Positions 26,555-35,324 of a stretch of DNA of 61,003 bases are shown here, one piece after another. The DNA comes from JBPCNH01 sp051001455. GTDB taxonomy: Bacteria; Actinomycetota; CADDZG01; WHSQ01. Position numbers and translations under genes: made by a program. Every line of letters begins with the position of its first letter. Position 1 is the stretch's first letter. Location: the NCBI GenBank assembly GCA_051001455.1, contig JBPCNH010000016.1, forward strand, positions 1-61,003. Reading direction: 5' to 3'. The notes beneath the pieces are model-generated. The model was not told where the DNA came from and ran no database searches. It saw only the letters and a list, made by a program, of their open reading frames with translations.

Positions 26555-27691
26555 TCAACCAAGCAACGCGTCTACGAAAGTCTTGGGATCGAAAGGCTCT
26601 AGGTCGTCCGCGCCTTCCCCAACACCTATCAACTTGATCGGGATCCCAAGCTCGCGCTCGATCGCGAGCGCGATGCCGCCCTTGGCGCTCCCGTCCAACT
26701 TCGTCAGCACGATCCCCGTGACCCCGGACGCCTGCGCGAACTCGCGAGCCTGAACCAAACCGTTCTGCCCTGCGGTTGCATCGATGACCAGCAGTACCTC
26801 ATCGACCTGTCCCTCTTTCTCGAGCACCCGCCGAACCTTGGAGAGCTCTTCCATGAGAGGCGTCTTCGTGTGCAAGCGACCGGCAGTGTCAACGATCAGG
26901 ACGTCGATGTTCCTGGCGCGTGCGAACCGGTAGGCGTCGAACGCAACCGCCCCTGGGTCGGCCCCGGGCTGATGCTGAACGAGCTGAGCCGCCGATCGAT
27001 CGGCCCAGATACTGAGTTGTTCGTTGGCGGCGGCCCTGAAAGTGTCCGACGCAGCAAGAGCAACCGTTCGTTCGTGGTCTCTGAGGTCCGATGCGAGTTT
27101 CCCGATCGTGGTCGTCTTGCCCGTTCCGTTGACCCCCACGACCATCCACACGGAAGGCTTGGTCTGCCCGAACGACAGTGCACGATCGGCGTCCGTGTCG
27201 AAGAGCGTAGCCAGCTCATCGGCGAGCAAAGCCCTCAGACCGGCTTCGTCGGTAACCTTGCGCGTCCGGGCCGCATCCCGCACGTCTTGTGTGATCTTGG
27301 ATGCCGACCCCGCCCCAACATCGGACTGGATGAGGATCGCTTCGAGGTCCTCCCAGACCTCGTCATCCATGCCTCCGCCGAAGACGTCGGACAGGCGCTC
27401 CGAGAGGAACTTCCGGCTGCGTCCCAATCTCTCCCGGAGCGTGGGACGGGGCGGCGCGTGCACGATCTCCGGCGCGCCGTCGGGTTCCTGGGCGACCTCC
27501 GGCTCGAGAGCGGTGTCATCCGGCCGCTCTTCAACGACGACATCTGCAGCGACGTCTCGGTCCCGAGACGGCTCCTCCTCGAGTACCTGCTCGGGAGGAC
27601 GATCTTTGGGCCGACGGGCATAGAAGAAGATGCCGATGACGAATAGAGCGGCAATGAAGAGGACTAGCTCGAGGATCGGGGCGTCGGACAT
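26555..27691 (-). CDS. ftsY: Signal recognition particle receptor FtsY
   Basis: A 378-residue SRP receptor. An N-terminal membrane anchor covers about 5-24, followed by an acidic linker (about 30-85) and the NG domain with P-loop GVNGTGKTTTIGKLA, DTAGRLHTK and TKLDGSAKGG. It receives SRP-bound ribosomes at the membrane and pairs with Ffh. A TAGCCT -10 box ends 6 nt before the ATG, so transcription appears to start at the start codon although smc lies only 22 bp upstream. Confidence 0.95.
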   Translation of the reverse strand: MSDAPILELVLFIAALFVIGIFFYARRPKDRPPEQVLEEEPSRDRDVAADVVVEERPDDTALEPEVAQEPDGAPEIVHAPPRPTLRERLGRSRKFLSERLSDVFGGGMDDEVWEDLEAILIQSDVGAGSASKITQDVRDAARTRKVTDEAGLRALLADELATLFDTDADRALSFGQTKPSVWMVVGVNGTGKTTTIGKLASDLRDHERTVALAASDTFRAAANEQLSIWADRSAAQLVQHQPGADPGAVAFDAYRFARARNIDVLIVDTAGRLHTKTPLMEELSKVRRVLEKEGQVDEVLLVIDATAGQNGLVQAREFAQASGVTGIVLTKLDGSAKGGIALAIERELGIPIKLIGVGEGADDLEPFDPKTFVDALLG

Positions 27692-27697
27692 GGCCCC

Positions 27698-27703
27698 AGG
27701 CTA
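27698..27703 (-). promoter_or_regulatory. -10 box of a leaderless ftsY promoter
   Basis: TAGCCT on the minus strand, 6 nt before the ftsY ATG at 27691. It lies in the 22-bp smc-ftsY gap, so ftsY may be transcribed independently of smc. Confidence 0.45.
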
Positions 27704-27713
27704 AACGACTTGC

Positions 27714-30700
27714 TTACGCCGGTTCGTTCGCCTCGGCGGTCGCTTCCTCCATCCGTTTGGCCACCACGCGAGAGACTCCGTCCTGGTTCATCGAGACCCC
27801 ATAAAGGACGTCCGCCGCTTCCATCGTGCGCTTCTGATGCGTGACAACCAGGACCTGCGCTCTCTCTTCGAGTTCGTCAACTAGCGTGATGAATCGCTGC
27901 AGGTTGAAGTCGTCCAGAGCGGCCTCGACCTCGTCCAGCAGATAGAAGGGAGACGGGCGAGACCGAAAGATCGCGAAGAGGAAACAGAGCGCTACCAGTG
28001 AACGCTCACCTCCGGACAACAGCGACAGCTTCTTCACGTTCTTGCCGGGAGGCCTCGCCTCGACATCGATGCCGCTATGCAACACATCGTCGGGATCGGT
28101 CAACTTCAGTCGTCCCGACCCTCCAGGGAACAACCGCTGGAAAACGTCCTCGAACTCGCGCGCCACGTCCTCGAACGCCTGGCTGAACACTTGCACGATC
28201 GTGGCATCGACCTCGTCTACGACCTTCATCAGATCGTCTCGCGACGTCTTGAGGTCCCCCATCTGCTCGACGAGGAAGGACTCTCGTTCGGCCAGCTCCT
28301 CGTACTCCTCGGCCGCTCTCGGATTGATCACGCCGATCCCGCGCATCTGGCGATCGAGGTCTTCGACGCGCTTCTGTGCGGTCTCGGATTCCTCCGGCGA
28401 ATCCCAGGCGTCGATGGCGATCATGGCTTCCAGTCCCAGACCCCACTCCTCCATCGCCCGCTCGACCAGCGATTCGATGCGCGCACGGGCCTCGGCGCGC
28501 CGGACCTCTGCCTCGTTGCGACGACGAGACTCTTCTTCGAGCTTGTCCGACAGCTCCCTCTCCCGGTTCCGCAGCGTTGCGAACTGTTGGTCGCCCTGGT
28601 GGGCCGCGTCGCGAGCCGCTACGGCGCGCCGCTCAGCGTCGGCCGCCCACGCTTCGGCCTGGGTGGCGCTGATGGTCGCGGCTTCGGCGACGGCTTCGGC
28701 GCGAGCTCGGGACTCTTCGAGGTTGCTGCGCAGATCGGCGAGCCCCGCAAGCGCGGCCTGGGCGTCGGCGATCCCTCCCTCTGCCTCCTCGAATCGCAGC
28801 TGTCCCGCCAAGGAACGCTCTTCGGCGCCTCTGGCTTCCAGTTCGAACTCCCGCATAGTCGCGACGGTGCGCGCCACTCGCTCTCTCAGATCGGTGAAAC
28901 GCGACTCGGCTGCGCCTCGCACGCTGCGGGCCTCGTCCAGGTCTGCCCGGCGTTGGGGGAGCAACGCCCGTTCCTCGGTAGCAGCTCTTTCTGCGGCCGC
29001 CAGCGCTTCTCGCATGCGGGCGAGCTCATCGTCGAGAGCGGCGATCTCCACCTCACGCGTTTCAATCTCGCGCCGGGCTCCTCCGAGACGCTCGGCCGCG
29101 CCGGCCATGAGAGCGTCGAGCCGGGTCAGCTCTTCGTCTAGCTGAGCGACCCGCCCCCAGTCCCGCTCGACCTCTTCATCGGCGGCGGCGAGGATCGAGC
29201 GGGCTTCATCCTCGGTCAGCAGCGCGAGCCTCGCCCGTTCGGCCGCATCCTTGACGAGTGGGGCAACGCGTTCTGCCGCAGCGGGGATGTCGGAGAGCAG
29301 ATCGCGGACTTCGACAAGTGCGTCGAGCCGTCCTCGAGCGGCCGTCGTGCCCGCATGTGAATCGCTCAGCCGGTCACGGAGCTTGTCGGCGTGCTCTCGC
29401 GCCGACTCGAGCTTGGCCTCGGCTCCGGCCGCCGCCTCGGTGACGCGGTCGAGCTCCATCTCGATCGTCTTGACGTCTTCTTGAGTCTTCTGAAGAGTGG
29501 TGGACGCGTCGGCGAGCTGGGTCTCGCGAACCTTGCGCCGTTCGATAGCGGCATGCACCCGCGCCTCTGCAGACCCGATGGTTGCCCGGCCCGCAGCTTC
29601 GCTACCTTCGGCGCGCACCAGCGCCTCGGCGGCGGCCGTCTCCTGAGCGCGGGCACTGCTCAGTTGCCGCTCGGCATCCTCCGCAGCGATGCGAGCGTCC
29701 TCGGCTTCGATGCGCGCCGCGTCGGCTTTCGAACGGAGGGCAGATGCATGATCGGACAGGGTGGAGGACTCGCCACGCCATCTGTCGCGGTCGCCTTCCA
29801 ACAACCTGATGCGTTCCCGATAACCCTCCTCGGTCTCCGCTGCCAGGCGAGCGGCGATCGTAGCGGCGCGCTCCCCCGCCAACCGCGCCAGTCCCTGGAG
29901 GCGATCGTGAGCGAGGGCGATCCTGTGAGCTTCGGACCTGGCCGCATCCGCCGCCTCCGCTAGTCGCGTTCTCTCTTCCGCTGCACCCTCGAGCCGCGCT
30001 CGCACGCTGGACAACTCGTCGCTCAACAATGAGACCCTGTGCGTTTCCGCCTCGACGTCGCCCTGCGCGTCGCTGCTGCTGAGCAGACGGATCTCTTGCG
30101 CGCTCAAGCGCTGCTTCAGGTCCCGATGCTCTGCCATCAACTCCGTGTAAGCCGCAGCTGCGGAGGCCTGACGCTTCAACGGCCGGATGGAGCGCCTCAA
30201 CTCGAGCAGTACGTCATTCAGTCGCGTGAGGTTCTCGTCCACGCGTTCGATCTTGCGGAGCGAACGGTCCTTGCGTCGGCGGAACTTGCCGATCTGCGCG
30301 GCCTCCTCAATGAAGGTCCGGCGATCTTCCGGGCGAGCGTGAAGGACGGCATCGAGCTGGCCCTGACCGACGACCGTGTGGATGCTGCGGCCGATGCCGG
30401 TGTCGGAGAGGAGCTCTTGGACATCGAGGAGACGACACGGCGCGCCGTTGATCCGGTATTCGGATGCCCCTGCGCGATCCGTAAGGCGGCTGATCGTGAC
30501 CTCATCGAGATCGAGCGGAAGCACCCTATCGGCGTTATCGAGCGTTAGGGCCACCTCGGCCATCCCCAAACTCGACCGCCCTGCCGAACCGGCGAAGATG
30601 ACGTCTTCCATCGAGGCCCCTCGCAAGCTCGAGGGTGCCTGAGATCCCAGCACCCAAGAAAGTGCGTCGGCGATATTCGATTTGCCGGAACCGTTCGGCC

Positions 30701-30791
30701 CGACGATCACGTTGACGCCGCCTTCGAAGTCGAGCAGCGTAGGTTCCGCGAACGACTTGAAACCCGCCAATCGCAGGCTTTTTACGTACAT
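27714..30791 (-). CDS. smc: SMC chromosome-segregation ATPase with reduced hinge
   Basis: A 1025-residue SMC. The head is complete: MYVKSLRLAGFKSF, Walker A GPNGSGKSN (31-39), Q-loop region GQGQLDAVL (142-150), signature LLSGGERSLVAL (924-935) and Walker B FYLLDEVEAALD (949-960). Two long coiled coils lie between. Bacterial SMCs are usually about 1150-1200 residues with a glycine-rich hinge near the middle. Here only about 60 mostly helical residues (about 490-550) separate the coiled coils, with no hinge-like glycines and no zinc hook. It sits in the common smc-ftsY order. Confidence 0.9.
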   Translation of the reverse strand: MYVKSLRLAGFKSFAEPTLLDFEGGVNVIVGPNGSGKSNIADALSWVLGSQAPSSLRGASMEDVIFAGSAGRSSLGMAEVALTLDNADRVLPLDLDEVTISRLTDRAGASEYRINGAPCRLLDVQELLSDTGIGRSIHTVVGQGQLDAVLHARPEDRRTFIEEAAQIGKFRRRKDRSLRKIERVDENLTRLNDVLLELRRSIRPLKRQASAAAAYTELMAEHRDLKQRLSAQEIRLLSSSDAQGDVEAETHRVSLLSDELSSVRARLEGAAEERTRLAEAADAARSEAHRIALAHDRLQGLARLAGERAATIAARLAAETEEGYRERIRLLEGDRDRWRGESSTLSDHASALRSKADAARIEAEDARIAAEDAERQLSSARAQETAAAEALVRAEGSEAAGRATIGSAEARVHAAIERRKVRETQLADASTTLQKTQEDVKTIEMELDRVTEAAAGAEAKLESAREHADKLRDRLSDSHAGTTAARGRLDALVEVRDLLSDIPAAAERVAPLVKDAAERARLALLTEDEARSILAAADEEVERDWGRVAQLDEELTRLDALMAGAAERLGGARREIETREVEIAALDDELARMREALAAAERAATEERALLPQRRADLDEARSVRGAAESRFTDLRERVARTVATMREFELEARGAEERSLAGQLRFEEAEGGIADAQAALAGLADLRSNLEESRARAEAVAEAATISATQAEAWAADAERRAVAARDAAHQGDQQFATLRNRERELSDKLEEESRRRNEAEVRRAEARARIESLVERAMEEWGLGLEAMIAIDAWDSPEESETAQKRVEDLDRQMRGIGVINPRAAEEYEELAERESFLVEQMGDLKTSRDDLMKVVDEVDATIVQVFSQAFEDVAREFEDVFQRLFPGGSGRLKLTDPDDVLHSGIDVEARPPGKNVKKLSLLSGGERSLVALCFLFAIFRSRPSPFYLLDEVEAALDDFNLQRFITLVDELEERAQVLVVTHQKRTMEAADVLYGVSMNQDGVSRVVAKRMEEATAEANEPA

Positions 30792-30797
30792 GGAGTC

Positions 30798-30803
30798 AAC
30801 CTA
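30798..30803 (-). promoter_or_regulatory. -10 box of a leaderless smc promoter
   Basis: TAGGTT on the minus strand, 6 nt before the smc ATG at 30791. It fits TANNNT. Confidence 0.45.
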
Positions 30804-30858
30804 GCAGCGGGCCGGTAGTTGCCCCCGTCAATCCCGGGGTCGGCCCTGTGGAAAACCC

Positions 30859-31140
30859 TCAGCGCTTCTTATGCTTGAAGGTCTTCTCATTCTTCGGGGG
30901 CTCTCTGTCGACCTGCACGCCGTCCACATGAGCACCGTTGGGCCCCGCGCGGCACAGACCCACAACTCGGTAGACCTCGTCGCGAGGACCTTCGATGACG
31001 GCCTCGATGCGCCCGTCACTCGTGTCTTTCACCCAACCGCCCACGTTCTGCTCGTCGGCTTTCGTCTTGATGGCCTCGGCGAAGCCTTTGCCCTGGACGT
31101 CCCCGGAGACGAAAACATGCACTCGGGTTCTATCTTCCAA
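30859..31140 (-). CDS. acylphosphatase-like protein lacking catalytic residues
   Basis: A 93-residue protein with the acylphosphatase fold signature: VHVFVSGDVQGKGFAEAI and GGWVKDTSDGRIEAVIEG. In active enzymes the loop reads GVGFR with a catalytic Arg, and the later position is Asn (GWVRN). Here these are Ala (residue 21) and Asp (residue 39), so acylphosphate hydrolysis is unlikely. The basic tail KTFKHKKR could bind nucleic acid or ribosomes. It lies between mutM and smc, where active acylphosphatase genes are often found. Confidence 0.82.
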   Translation of the reverse strand: MEDRTRVHVFVSGDVQGKGFAEAIKTKADEQNVGGWVKDTSDGRIEAVIEGPRDEVYRVVGLCRAGPNGAHVDGVQVDREPPKNEKTFKHKKR

Positions 31141-31188
31141 ACCGGTTCCTCCTATTTACGCCTGCTCGTTCGATGACTGCGATAGCTC

Positions 31189-32025
31189 TCATGTCTGGCA
31201 CTGAGGACAGAAGTAGGTGATCCATTTCCCGACTTTCTCTTTCACGATGTTGTTTCGGCAGCGACGGCAGAATTCTCCCTCGCGGTCGTACACCTTGAGC
31301 TCGAGCTGGTACTGACCGGGGTCGCCGTGGATATCGGTGAACGGGACCTCGCCGTAGCTCGTGCCGCGCGCCTTGATCGCCTCCTGCATCGTCTCCATCA
31401 GGGCCCGGTACAAACGGCGCACATCCTGAGAAGAAAGGTTGCTCGAAAAACGGTCATGCCTCAGCCCGGCGGCGAAGAGGATCTCGTCGCTGTAGATGTC
31501 CCCGAGCCCACAGATGAAACTCTCGTCCATGAGCAGTTCTTTCATCCCGACGTCCTGATCGGAGAGCACCTGGGAGAAGGTCTGCCACGCCACCATCTGC
31601 TCGAGGGGATCTATGGCGAAATCCCGAGCGATCTGAGCTTCCGCTCGCGGAGCGACCCAGACCTCCCCTTCCCGGATCGGGTCGAGGTAGCGCATCTGAC
31701 CCCCGATCGTGAAGGGGACGATGATGTGGGTATGGGCGGCGACTTCGTCCGACGCGCTGGTCTTGAGCAGCTGTCCGCCGGGACCGAGGTCGACCGTTAT
31801 CACGTGGTCGTTGTCCAGATCGAGGAGGATCTTCTTTCCCGCCCGCTCGACCTTCTCGACCTTCGCACCCTCGAGAAGCTCGGTGAATTCCTTGCGCCGG
31901 CCGTGCTTGGGAACGACCTTCATCGCATTCGTCCCCGGTCGGATCTCTGCATCCTTGATACGCCGTCCGACCACTTCCTTCTCGAGATCCCTTCGCAAGA
32001 CCTCGATCTCAACTAACTCGGGCAC
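31189..32025 (-). CDS. mutM: Formamidopyrimidine-DNA glycosylase (Fpg/Nei family)
   Basis: A 278-residue oxidised-base glycosylase/AP lyase. After removal of the initiator residue it starts with PELVEIEVLRRDL, giving the catalytic Pro and Glu. The H2TH region has FICGLGDIYSDEILF. A C-terminal zinc finger C-x2-C...C-x2-C is formed by FCRRC and FCPQC. The GTG at 32025 is chosen because Pro must be residue 2 and GGAAAGGGGG lies upstream; it overlaps the rnc end by 17 bp. It repairs 8-oxoguanine and similar lesions. Confidence 0.9.
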   Translation of the reverse strand: MPELVEIEVLRRDLEKEVVGRRIKDAEIRPGTNAMKVVPKHGRRKEFTELLEGAKVEKVERAGKKILLDLDNDHVITVDLGPGGQLLKTSASDEVAAHTHIIVPFTIGGQMRYLDPIREGEVWVAPRAEAQIARDFAIDPLEQMVAWQTFSQVLSDQDVGMKELLMDESFICGLGDIYSDEILFAAGLRHDRFSSNLSSQDVRRLYRALMETMQEAIKARGTSYGEVPFTDIHGDPGQYQLELKVYDREGEFCRRCRNNIVKEKVGKWITYFCPQCQT

Positions 32026-32737
32026 CCGGCCCCCTTTCCGCAGCTTGCTCTCGCTCGCCGTCTGCTTCAGCATCCAGCTGCGTAAGTGCTTCACGTGCAG
32101 CGTTGTATTCCGCTTCCTTCTTGCTGCGGCCCGACCCCGAGCCCATGACGCGCTCGTCTACGAAGACCTCGGCGGTGAACCGTTTGGCATGGTCCGGTCC
32201 GGAGGAGGCAACCCTGTAGGTCGGTGGTGTACCGGTGGCACGAACCACCACCTCTTGCAGCGCGGTCTTCACGTCGTATCTCTCTCCTGCATCGTGCAAC
32301 CTCCGGACCTCTTCGGCGAAGAACCCGCGTAGAGCCTCCTTCACACCGTCGAGCCCCTTGTCCAGATAGAGCGCACCGACAACCGCCTCGAACGTGTTAG
32401 CCAAGAGCGATTCCTTGTCTCGGCCACCAGAGTTCTCTTCGCCCTTCCCGAGGCGGATGTGCTCACCGAGATCTATCGACCGGGCGGCGTCGGCCAGAGC
32501 CTGGGTATTGACCACCGAAGCGCGCAGCCGCGCCATCTCGCCTTCCGCGAGATCAGGATATTCGCTGTAGATCAGATCGGTCACCAAGGCTTCCAAGATC
32601 GCGTCGCCGAGGAACTCGAGACGCTCGTTGTGAGCTGGAGGCTCTGTCTGCTCAAACACGTACGACCGATGCGTCAGTGCGGTCTCATAGATCGAGCCCG
32701 GAGCTACAGGGATACCGAGCGCCTGGAGGTCCAGCAA
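32009..32737 (-). CDS. rnc: Ribonuclease III
   Basis: A 242-residue double-strand RNA endonuclease. The nuclease domain contains NERLEFLGDAILE (signature, metal-binding acids) and a later Asp/Glu pair in KESLLANTFEAVVGALYLD. The C-terminal dsRBD (about 160-230) has ALQEVVVRATGTPPTYRV and GSGRSKKEAEYNAA. It matures rRNA and processes structured RNAs. It begins with TTG directly after the rpmF stop codon, a tight coupling typical of rpmF-rnc. Confidence 0.94.
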   Translation of the reverse strand: MLDLQALGIPVAPGSIYETALTHRSYVFEQTEPPAHNERLEFLGDAILEALVTDLIYSEYPDLAEGEMARLRASVVNTQALADAARSIDLGEHIRLGKGEENSGGRDKESLLANTFEAVVGALYLDKGLDGVKEALRGFFAEEVRRLHDAGERYDVKTALQEVVVRATGTPPTYRVASSGPDHAKRFTAEVFVDERVMGSGSGRSKKEAEYNAAREALTQLDAEADGEREQAAERGPGARVS

Positions 32738-32914
32738 CTACTCCGTCTCGATCGCCTGCCGGCCCGCGTAGTGCCCGCAATTCGGGCACACCCGGTGTGG
32801 CATCTTAGGCTGACGGCATTGCGGACAAGAAGCGAACGTCGGCGCTTCCGTCTTCCAGTGCGCCCGTCGCATCCGCATCTTGGACCGGGTTTTCCTTCTC
32901 TTTGGAACGGCCAT
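32738..32914 (-). CDS. rpmF: 50S ribosomal protein L32
   Basis: A 58-residue ribosomal protein read from the minus strand: MAVPKRRKTRSKMRMRRAHW at the N-terminus, then a four-Cys zinc site from SCPQCRQPK and VCPNCGHY. A strong AGGAGG lies 8 nt before the ATG. It sits between the DUF177 gene (11-bp gap) and rnc (zero gap), the classic yceD-rpmF order. Confidence 0.95.
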   Translation of the reverse strand: MAVPKRRKTRSKMRMRRAHWKTEAPTFASCPQCRQPKMPHRVCPNCGHYAGRQAIETE

Positions 32915-32925
32915 GTATCTTCCTC

Positions 32926-33444
32926 CTACGCCAGCTTGTCACGCAGGTCGCTCAATGCGGCCCAGCGCGGATCCAACTCTTCCTCGGAACAACTGCACTC
33001 GCCTGCGTTCAGCTCGTGGCCGCAGGTAGGACAGATCCCCTTGCAATCCTCGGTACAGACGGGCTTCAGCGGCATCGCCAGAGCCACTGCATCCCGAAGC
33101 ATCGGTTCGAGGTCGATGTCCTGGTCCTCGATCCGATACGACTCCTCCTCGGGGGGCGCTTCGTGCCCGGGAGCCGTGTACAACTCACAAAGCTCGACAT
33201 CCAGAGTGGCCGGAACCGGCTTGAGACACCGGGCACAATCGAACTCCGCCAGCGCCTGCACCCGTCCCGTGACGAGCACCCCTTCCACCACGCTCTCGGC
33301 TCGGAGTTGCCCCTCGACGGGCTCCCCCGTAAGCCGCCCCAGCGCATTACTCACGTCGGTCAGCTGGGCCTCGATCGTGACATCCCGGTACTCGCCTGGG
33401 TGGCCGAGGATCTCTGCCACCGAAACCTTGAACTGCTGCTGCAC
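32926..33444 (-). CDS. DUF177/YceD family protein
   Basis: A 172-residue protein of the YceD family, which is linked to 23S rRNA accumulation and is almost always encoded upstream of rpmF, as here. The core has GQLRAESVVEGVLVTG, CARCLKPV and PVCTEDCKGICPTCG. The Cys pairs and the extra CSC near the end suggest zinc binding. The GTG start lies in a region without a clear Shine-Dalgarno, so the start is approximate. Confidence 0.85.
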   Translation of the reverse strand: MQQQFKVSVAEILGHPGEYRDVTIEAQLTDVSNALGRLTGEPVEGQLRAESVVEGVLVTGRVQALAEFDCARCLKPVPATLDVELCELYTAPGHEAPPEEESYRIEDQDIDLEPMLRDAVALAMPLKPVCTEDCKGICPTCGHELNAGECSCSEEELDPRWAALSDLRDKLA

Positions 33445-33611
33445 GCGCGCTTACCTCATCTCGTGGACCTGGAAGGGCGGCAGCGGTGACCGCGCCCGGT
33501 TAGAGATGATAACAGATAGGGCTATTTTCCCTGCTCAGAGGCCATTTCGTTCCGGCGCGCGGTGAAGCCCCCGGGGTCGGCCGAAGAGCGACGTTACAGG
33601 CTCCGAGCAGC

Positions 33612-34142
33612 CTATTTACTTAGTTGCTCCTGGATCCTCTGCTCGTCGAATGGGGCCTGTAGGCCCTCCGGTCCGGCTGCCTCGTCGACCGGTGACCTCT
33701 TGTCACCCTGCAGACGTTCGCGGCCTCGCTCGACGGTGGCCAGCGTCTTGTTCAAGAGGATCTCGAAGGCGGCCAACTTCTGGTCCACGTAGTCCTCGGC
33801 CTCGAGGCGGATCTGGGCTGCTCTTTCCTTGGCCTCGTCGATGATCCGCTCAGACTCCCGCTCGGCCGCGTTGATGATCTCGGTACGGGACAAGAGGCGA
33901 TCGCGCTGTCCCTGAGCTTCCTGGATGACCCGCTCGGCTTCCTTACGCGCCCTCGCCAAGAGCTCGTCCTTGTCACGGGACATCCACCGCGCCTGTCGGA
34001 TCTCGTCCGGCACCAGTTCCTTCAGCTGTGCCAGGAGCTCCAACAGCTCCTCGCGATTCACCACGGCACTCGAGGACAACGGTACGGACTTCGCTTCCTC
34101 GATGAGCACCTGTAATTCGTCGATACGTTCGATCAGATCCAT
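33612..34142 (-). CDS. coiled-coil protein, DivIVA/ATP-synthase-b-like
   Basis: A 176-residue soluble protein. Residues 50-140 form a long charged coiled coil (KDELLARARKEAERVIQEAQ, ERIIDEAKERAAQIRLEAED) that resembles DivIVA-type and F0 subunit b helices but has no membrane segment. The function is not known. Similar proteins occur between coaD and the rpmF cluster in actinobacteria and may have a cell-division or envelope role (inference). A GAGGAAGG site precedes the ATG. Confidence 0.7.
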   Translation of the reverse strand: MDLIERIDELQVLIEEAKSVPLSSSAVVNREELLELLAQLKELVPDEIRQARWMSRDKDELLARARKEAERVIQEAQGQRDRLLSRTEIINAAERESERIIDEAKERAAQIRLEAEDYVDQKLAAFEILLNKTLATVERGRERLQGDKRSPVDEAAGPEGLQAPFDEQRIQEQLSK

Positions 34143-34228
34143 GGCGATGACCTTCCTCTGCTATCTGGTTGGGGCCGGAGGTCCGGCCCCCATAGTTTGC
34201 CTGTTTTCGCGGCGGAGTGCTTCCAGGC

Positions 34229-34705
34229 CTACCGGTAGCGCTCTTTGAGGGCCGTGGCCACGCCGGGAGGCACCAGCCCCTCGATGTTGCCTCCATGGCG
34301 GGCGACCTGCTTCACGAGGCTGGAAGACAGGAACGCCCACGAGGGCTTCGCCGTGACGAACATGGTGTCGAGACCCGGAGAGAGTGCGGTATTCATCTGA
34401 GCCATCTGCAGCTCGTATTCGAAGTCGGACACCGCTCGCAGGCCTTTGACGATCACATTGACCTCATGTTGCGCCGCGAATTCGACCAGGAGGCCGTCGA
34501 AGGAATCGATCTGCACGTTGTCGAGATGAGCCAGAGATTCGGCGAGGAGCTCCTTGCGTTTCTCGAGCGAGAAGAGCGGCTCCTTCGTCGGGTTAGCTAT
34601 CACGGCCACCACTACCCCTTCGAAGAGACGTGCGGCCCGCTCGACCACATCAACGTGACCATTCGTTGGAGGGTCGAAAGACCCGGGACACAGGACCCGC
34701 GCCAT
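34229..34705 (-). CDS. coaD: Phosphopantetheine adenylyltransferase
   Basis: A 158-residue nucleotidyltransferase for the penultimate step of coenzyme A synthesis. The signature RVLCPGSFDPPTNGHVDVV holds the TxGH-type motif (TNGH). VIVKGLRAVSDFEYE and FLSSSLVKQVA are conserved CoaD segments. Length is normal. It follows rsmD by 5 bp, an order shared by many bacteria. Confidence 0.95.
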   Translation of the reverse strand: MARVLCPGSFDPPTNGHVDVVERAARLFEGVVVAVIANPTKEPLFSLEKRKELLAESLAHLDNVQIDSFDGLLVEFAAQHEVNVIVKGLRAVSDFEYELQMAQMNTALSPGLDTMFVTAKPSWAFLSSSLVKQVARHGGNIEGLVPPGVATALKERYR

Positions 34706-34710
34706 GCGTT

Positions 34711-35268
34711 TCAGGAGCCCTCTTCGTCCTCTTCATGAGAGAAGACGTAGACGCGCGACTGTCCGAACTCACGATCCCAGACAACCTCGAGACCGAGAGG
34801 CACAAGGTCGCTCTCTTTGCCGGGTCGGTGTACGACCACTCTGCCCTCGTCCGACAGATACCCGTTCATCACGAGGGCCTCAAGGTCCCCCCGGACCGAC
34901 GGCTGGGGCATGTTGTAGGGAGGGTCGACGAAGATCAGATCGAAACGGTCATCCGGGGTCCTCGGCAGTGTCGCTTTGACATCGGCCCACACGACTTCGG
35001 TCCCATCCAGCTTCGTAGCTTCGATGTTCTGCTCTAGCTTCAGGATCGCCTCGCGTGCGCTTTCGACGAACACCACTCGTTTGGCTCCGCGCGAGAGAGC
35101 TTCGAGCCCCAAGGATCCCGACCCCGCGTAGAGGTCCAGCACCCTGATGCCCTCGAAGTCCCCCAAGGCAGAGAAAACGGACTCCTTCATGCGATCCATC
35201 ATCGGCCGCGTGCCCGTAGTCGGGGTCTTCAGACGTGTTCCTTTTGCCAGACCGGCTACTACTCGCAT
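34711..35268 (-). CDS. rsmD: 16S rRNA (guanine966-N2)-methyltransferase
   Basis: A 185-residue class I AdoMet methyltransferase. It begins RVVAGLAKGTRLKTP, has RPMMDRMKESVFSAL, the AdoMet loop VLDLYAGSGSLGLEAL and the catalytic motif IFVDPPYN. It modifies G966 of 16S rRNA near the P site. It lies between recG (56-bp gap) and coaD (5-bp gap) in the usual recG-rsmD-coaD order. Confidence 0.94.
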   Translation of the reverse strand: MRVVAGLAKGTRLKTPTTGTRPMMDRMKESVFSALGDFEGIRVLDLYAGSGSLGLEALSRGAKRVVFVESAREAILKLEQNIEATKLDGTEVVWADVKATLPRTPDDRFDLIFVDPPYNMPQPSVRGDLEALVMNGYLSDEGRVVVHRPGKESDLVPLGLEVVWDREFGQSRVYVFSHEEDEEGS

Positions 35269-35324
35269 CCTTCAACTTTGCCAGAAAGCGATGCCGGGCG
35301 CGTACCTCGGCTTTTCCAGGCGGC

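Noticed and set aside
28077..29141. 354-codon plus-strand frame
   Set aside because: Antisense of smc coiled-coil coding sequence, whose biased composition leaves other frames open.
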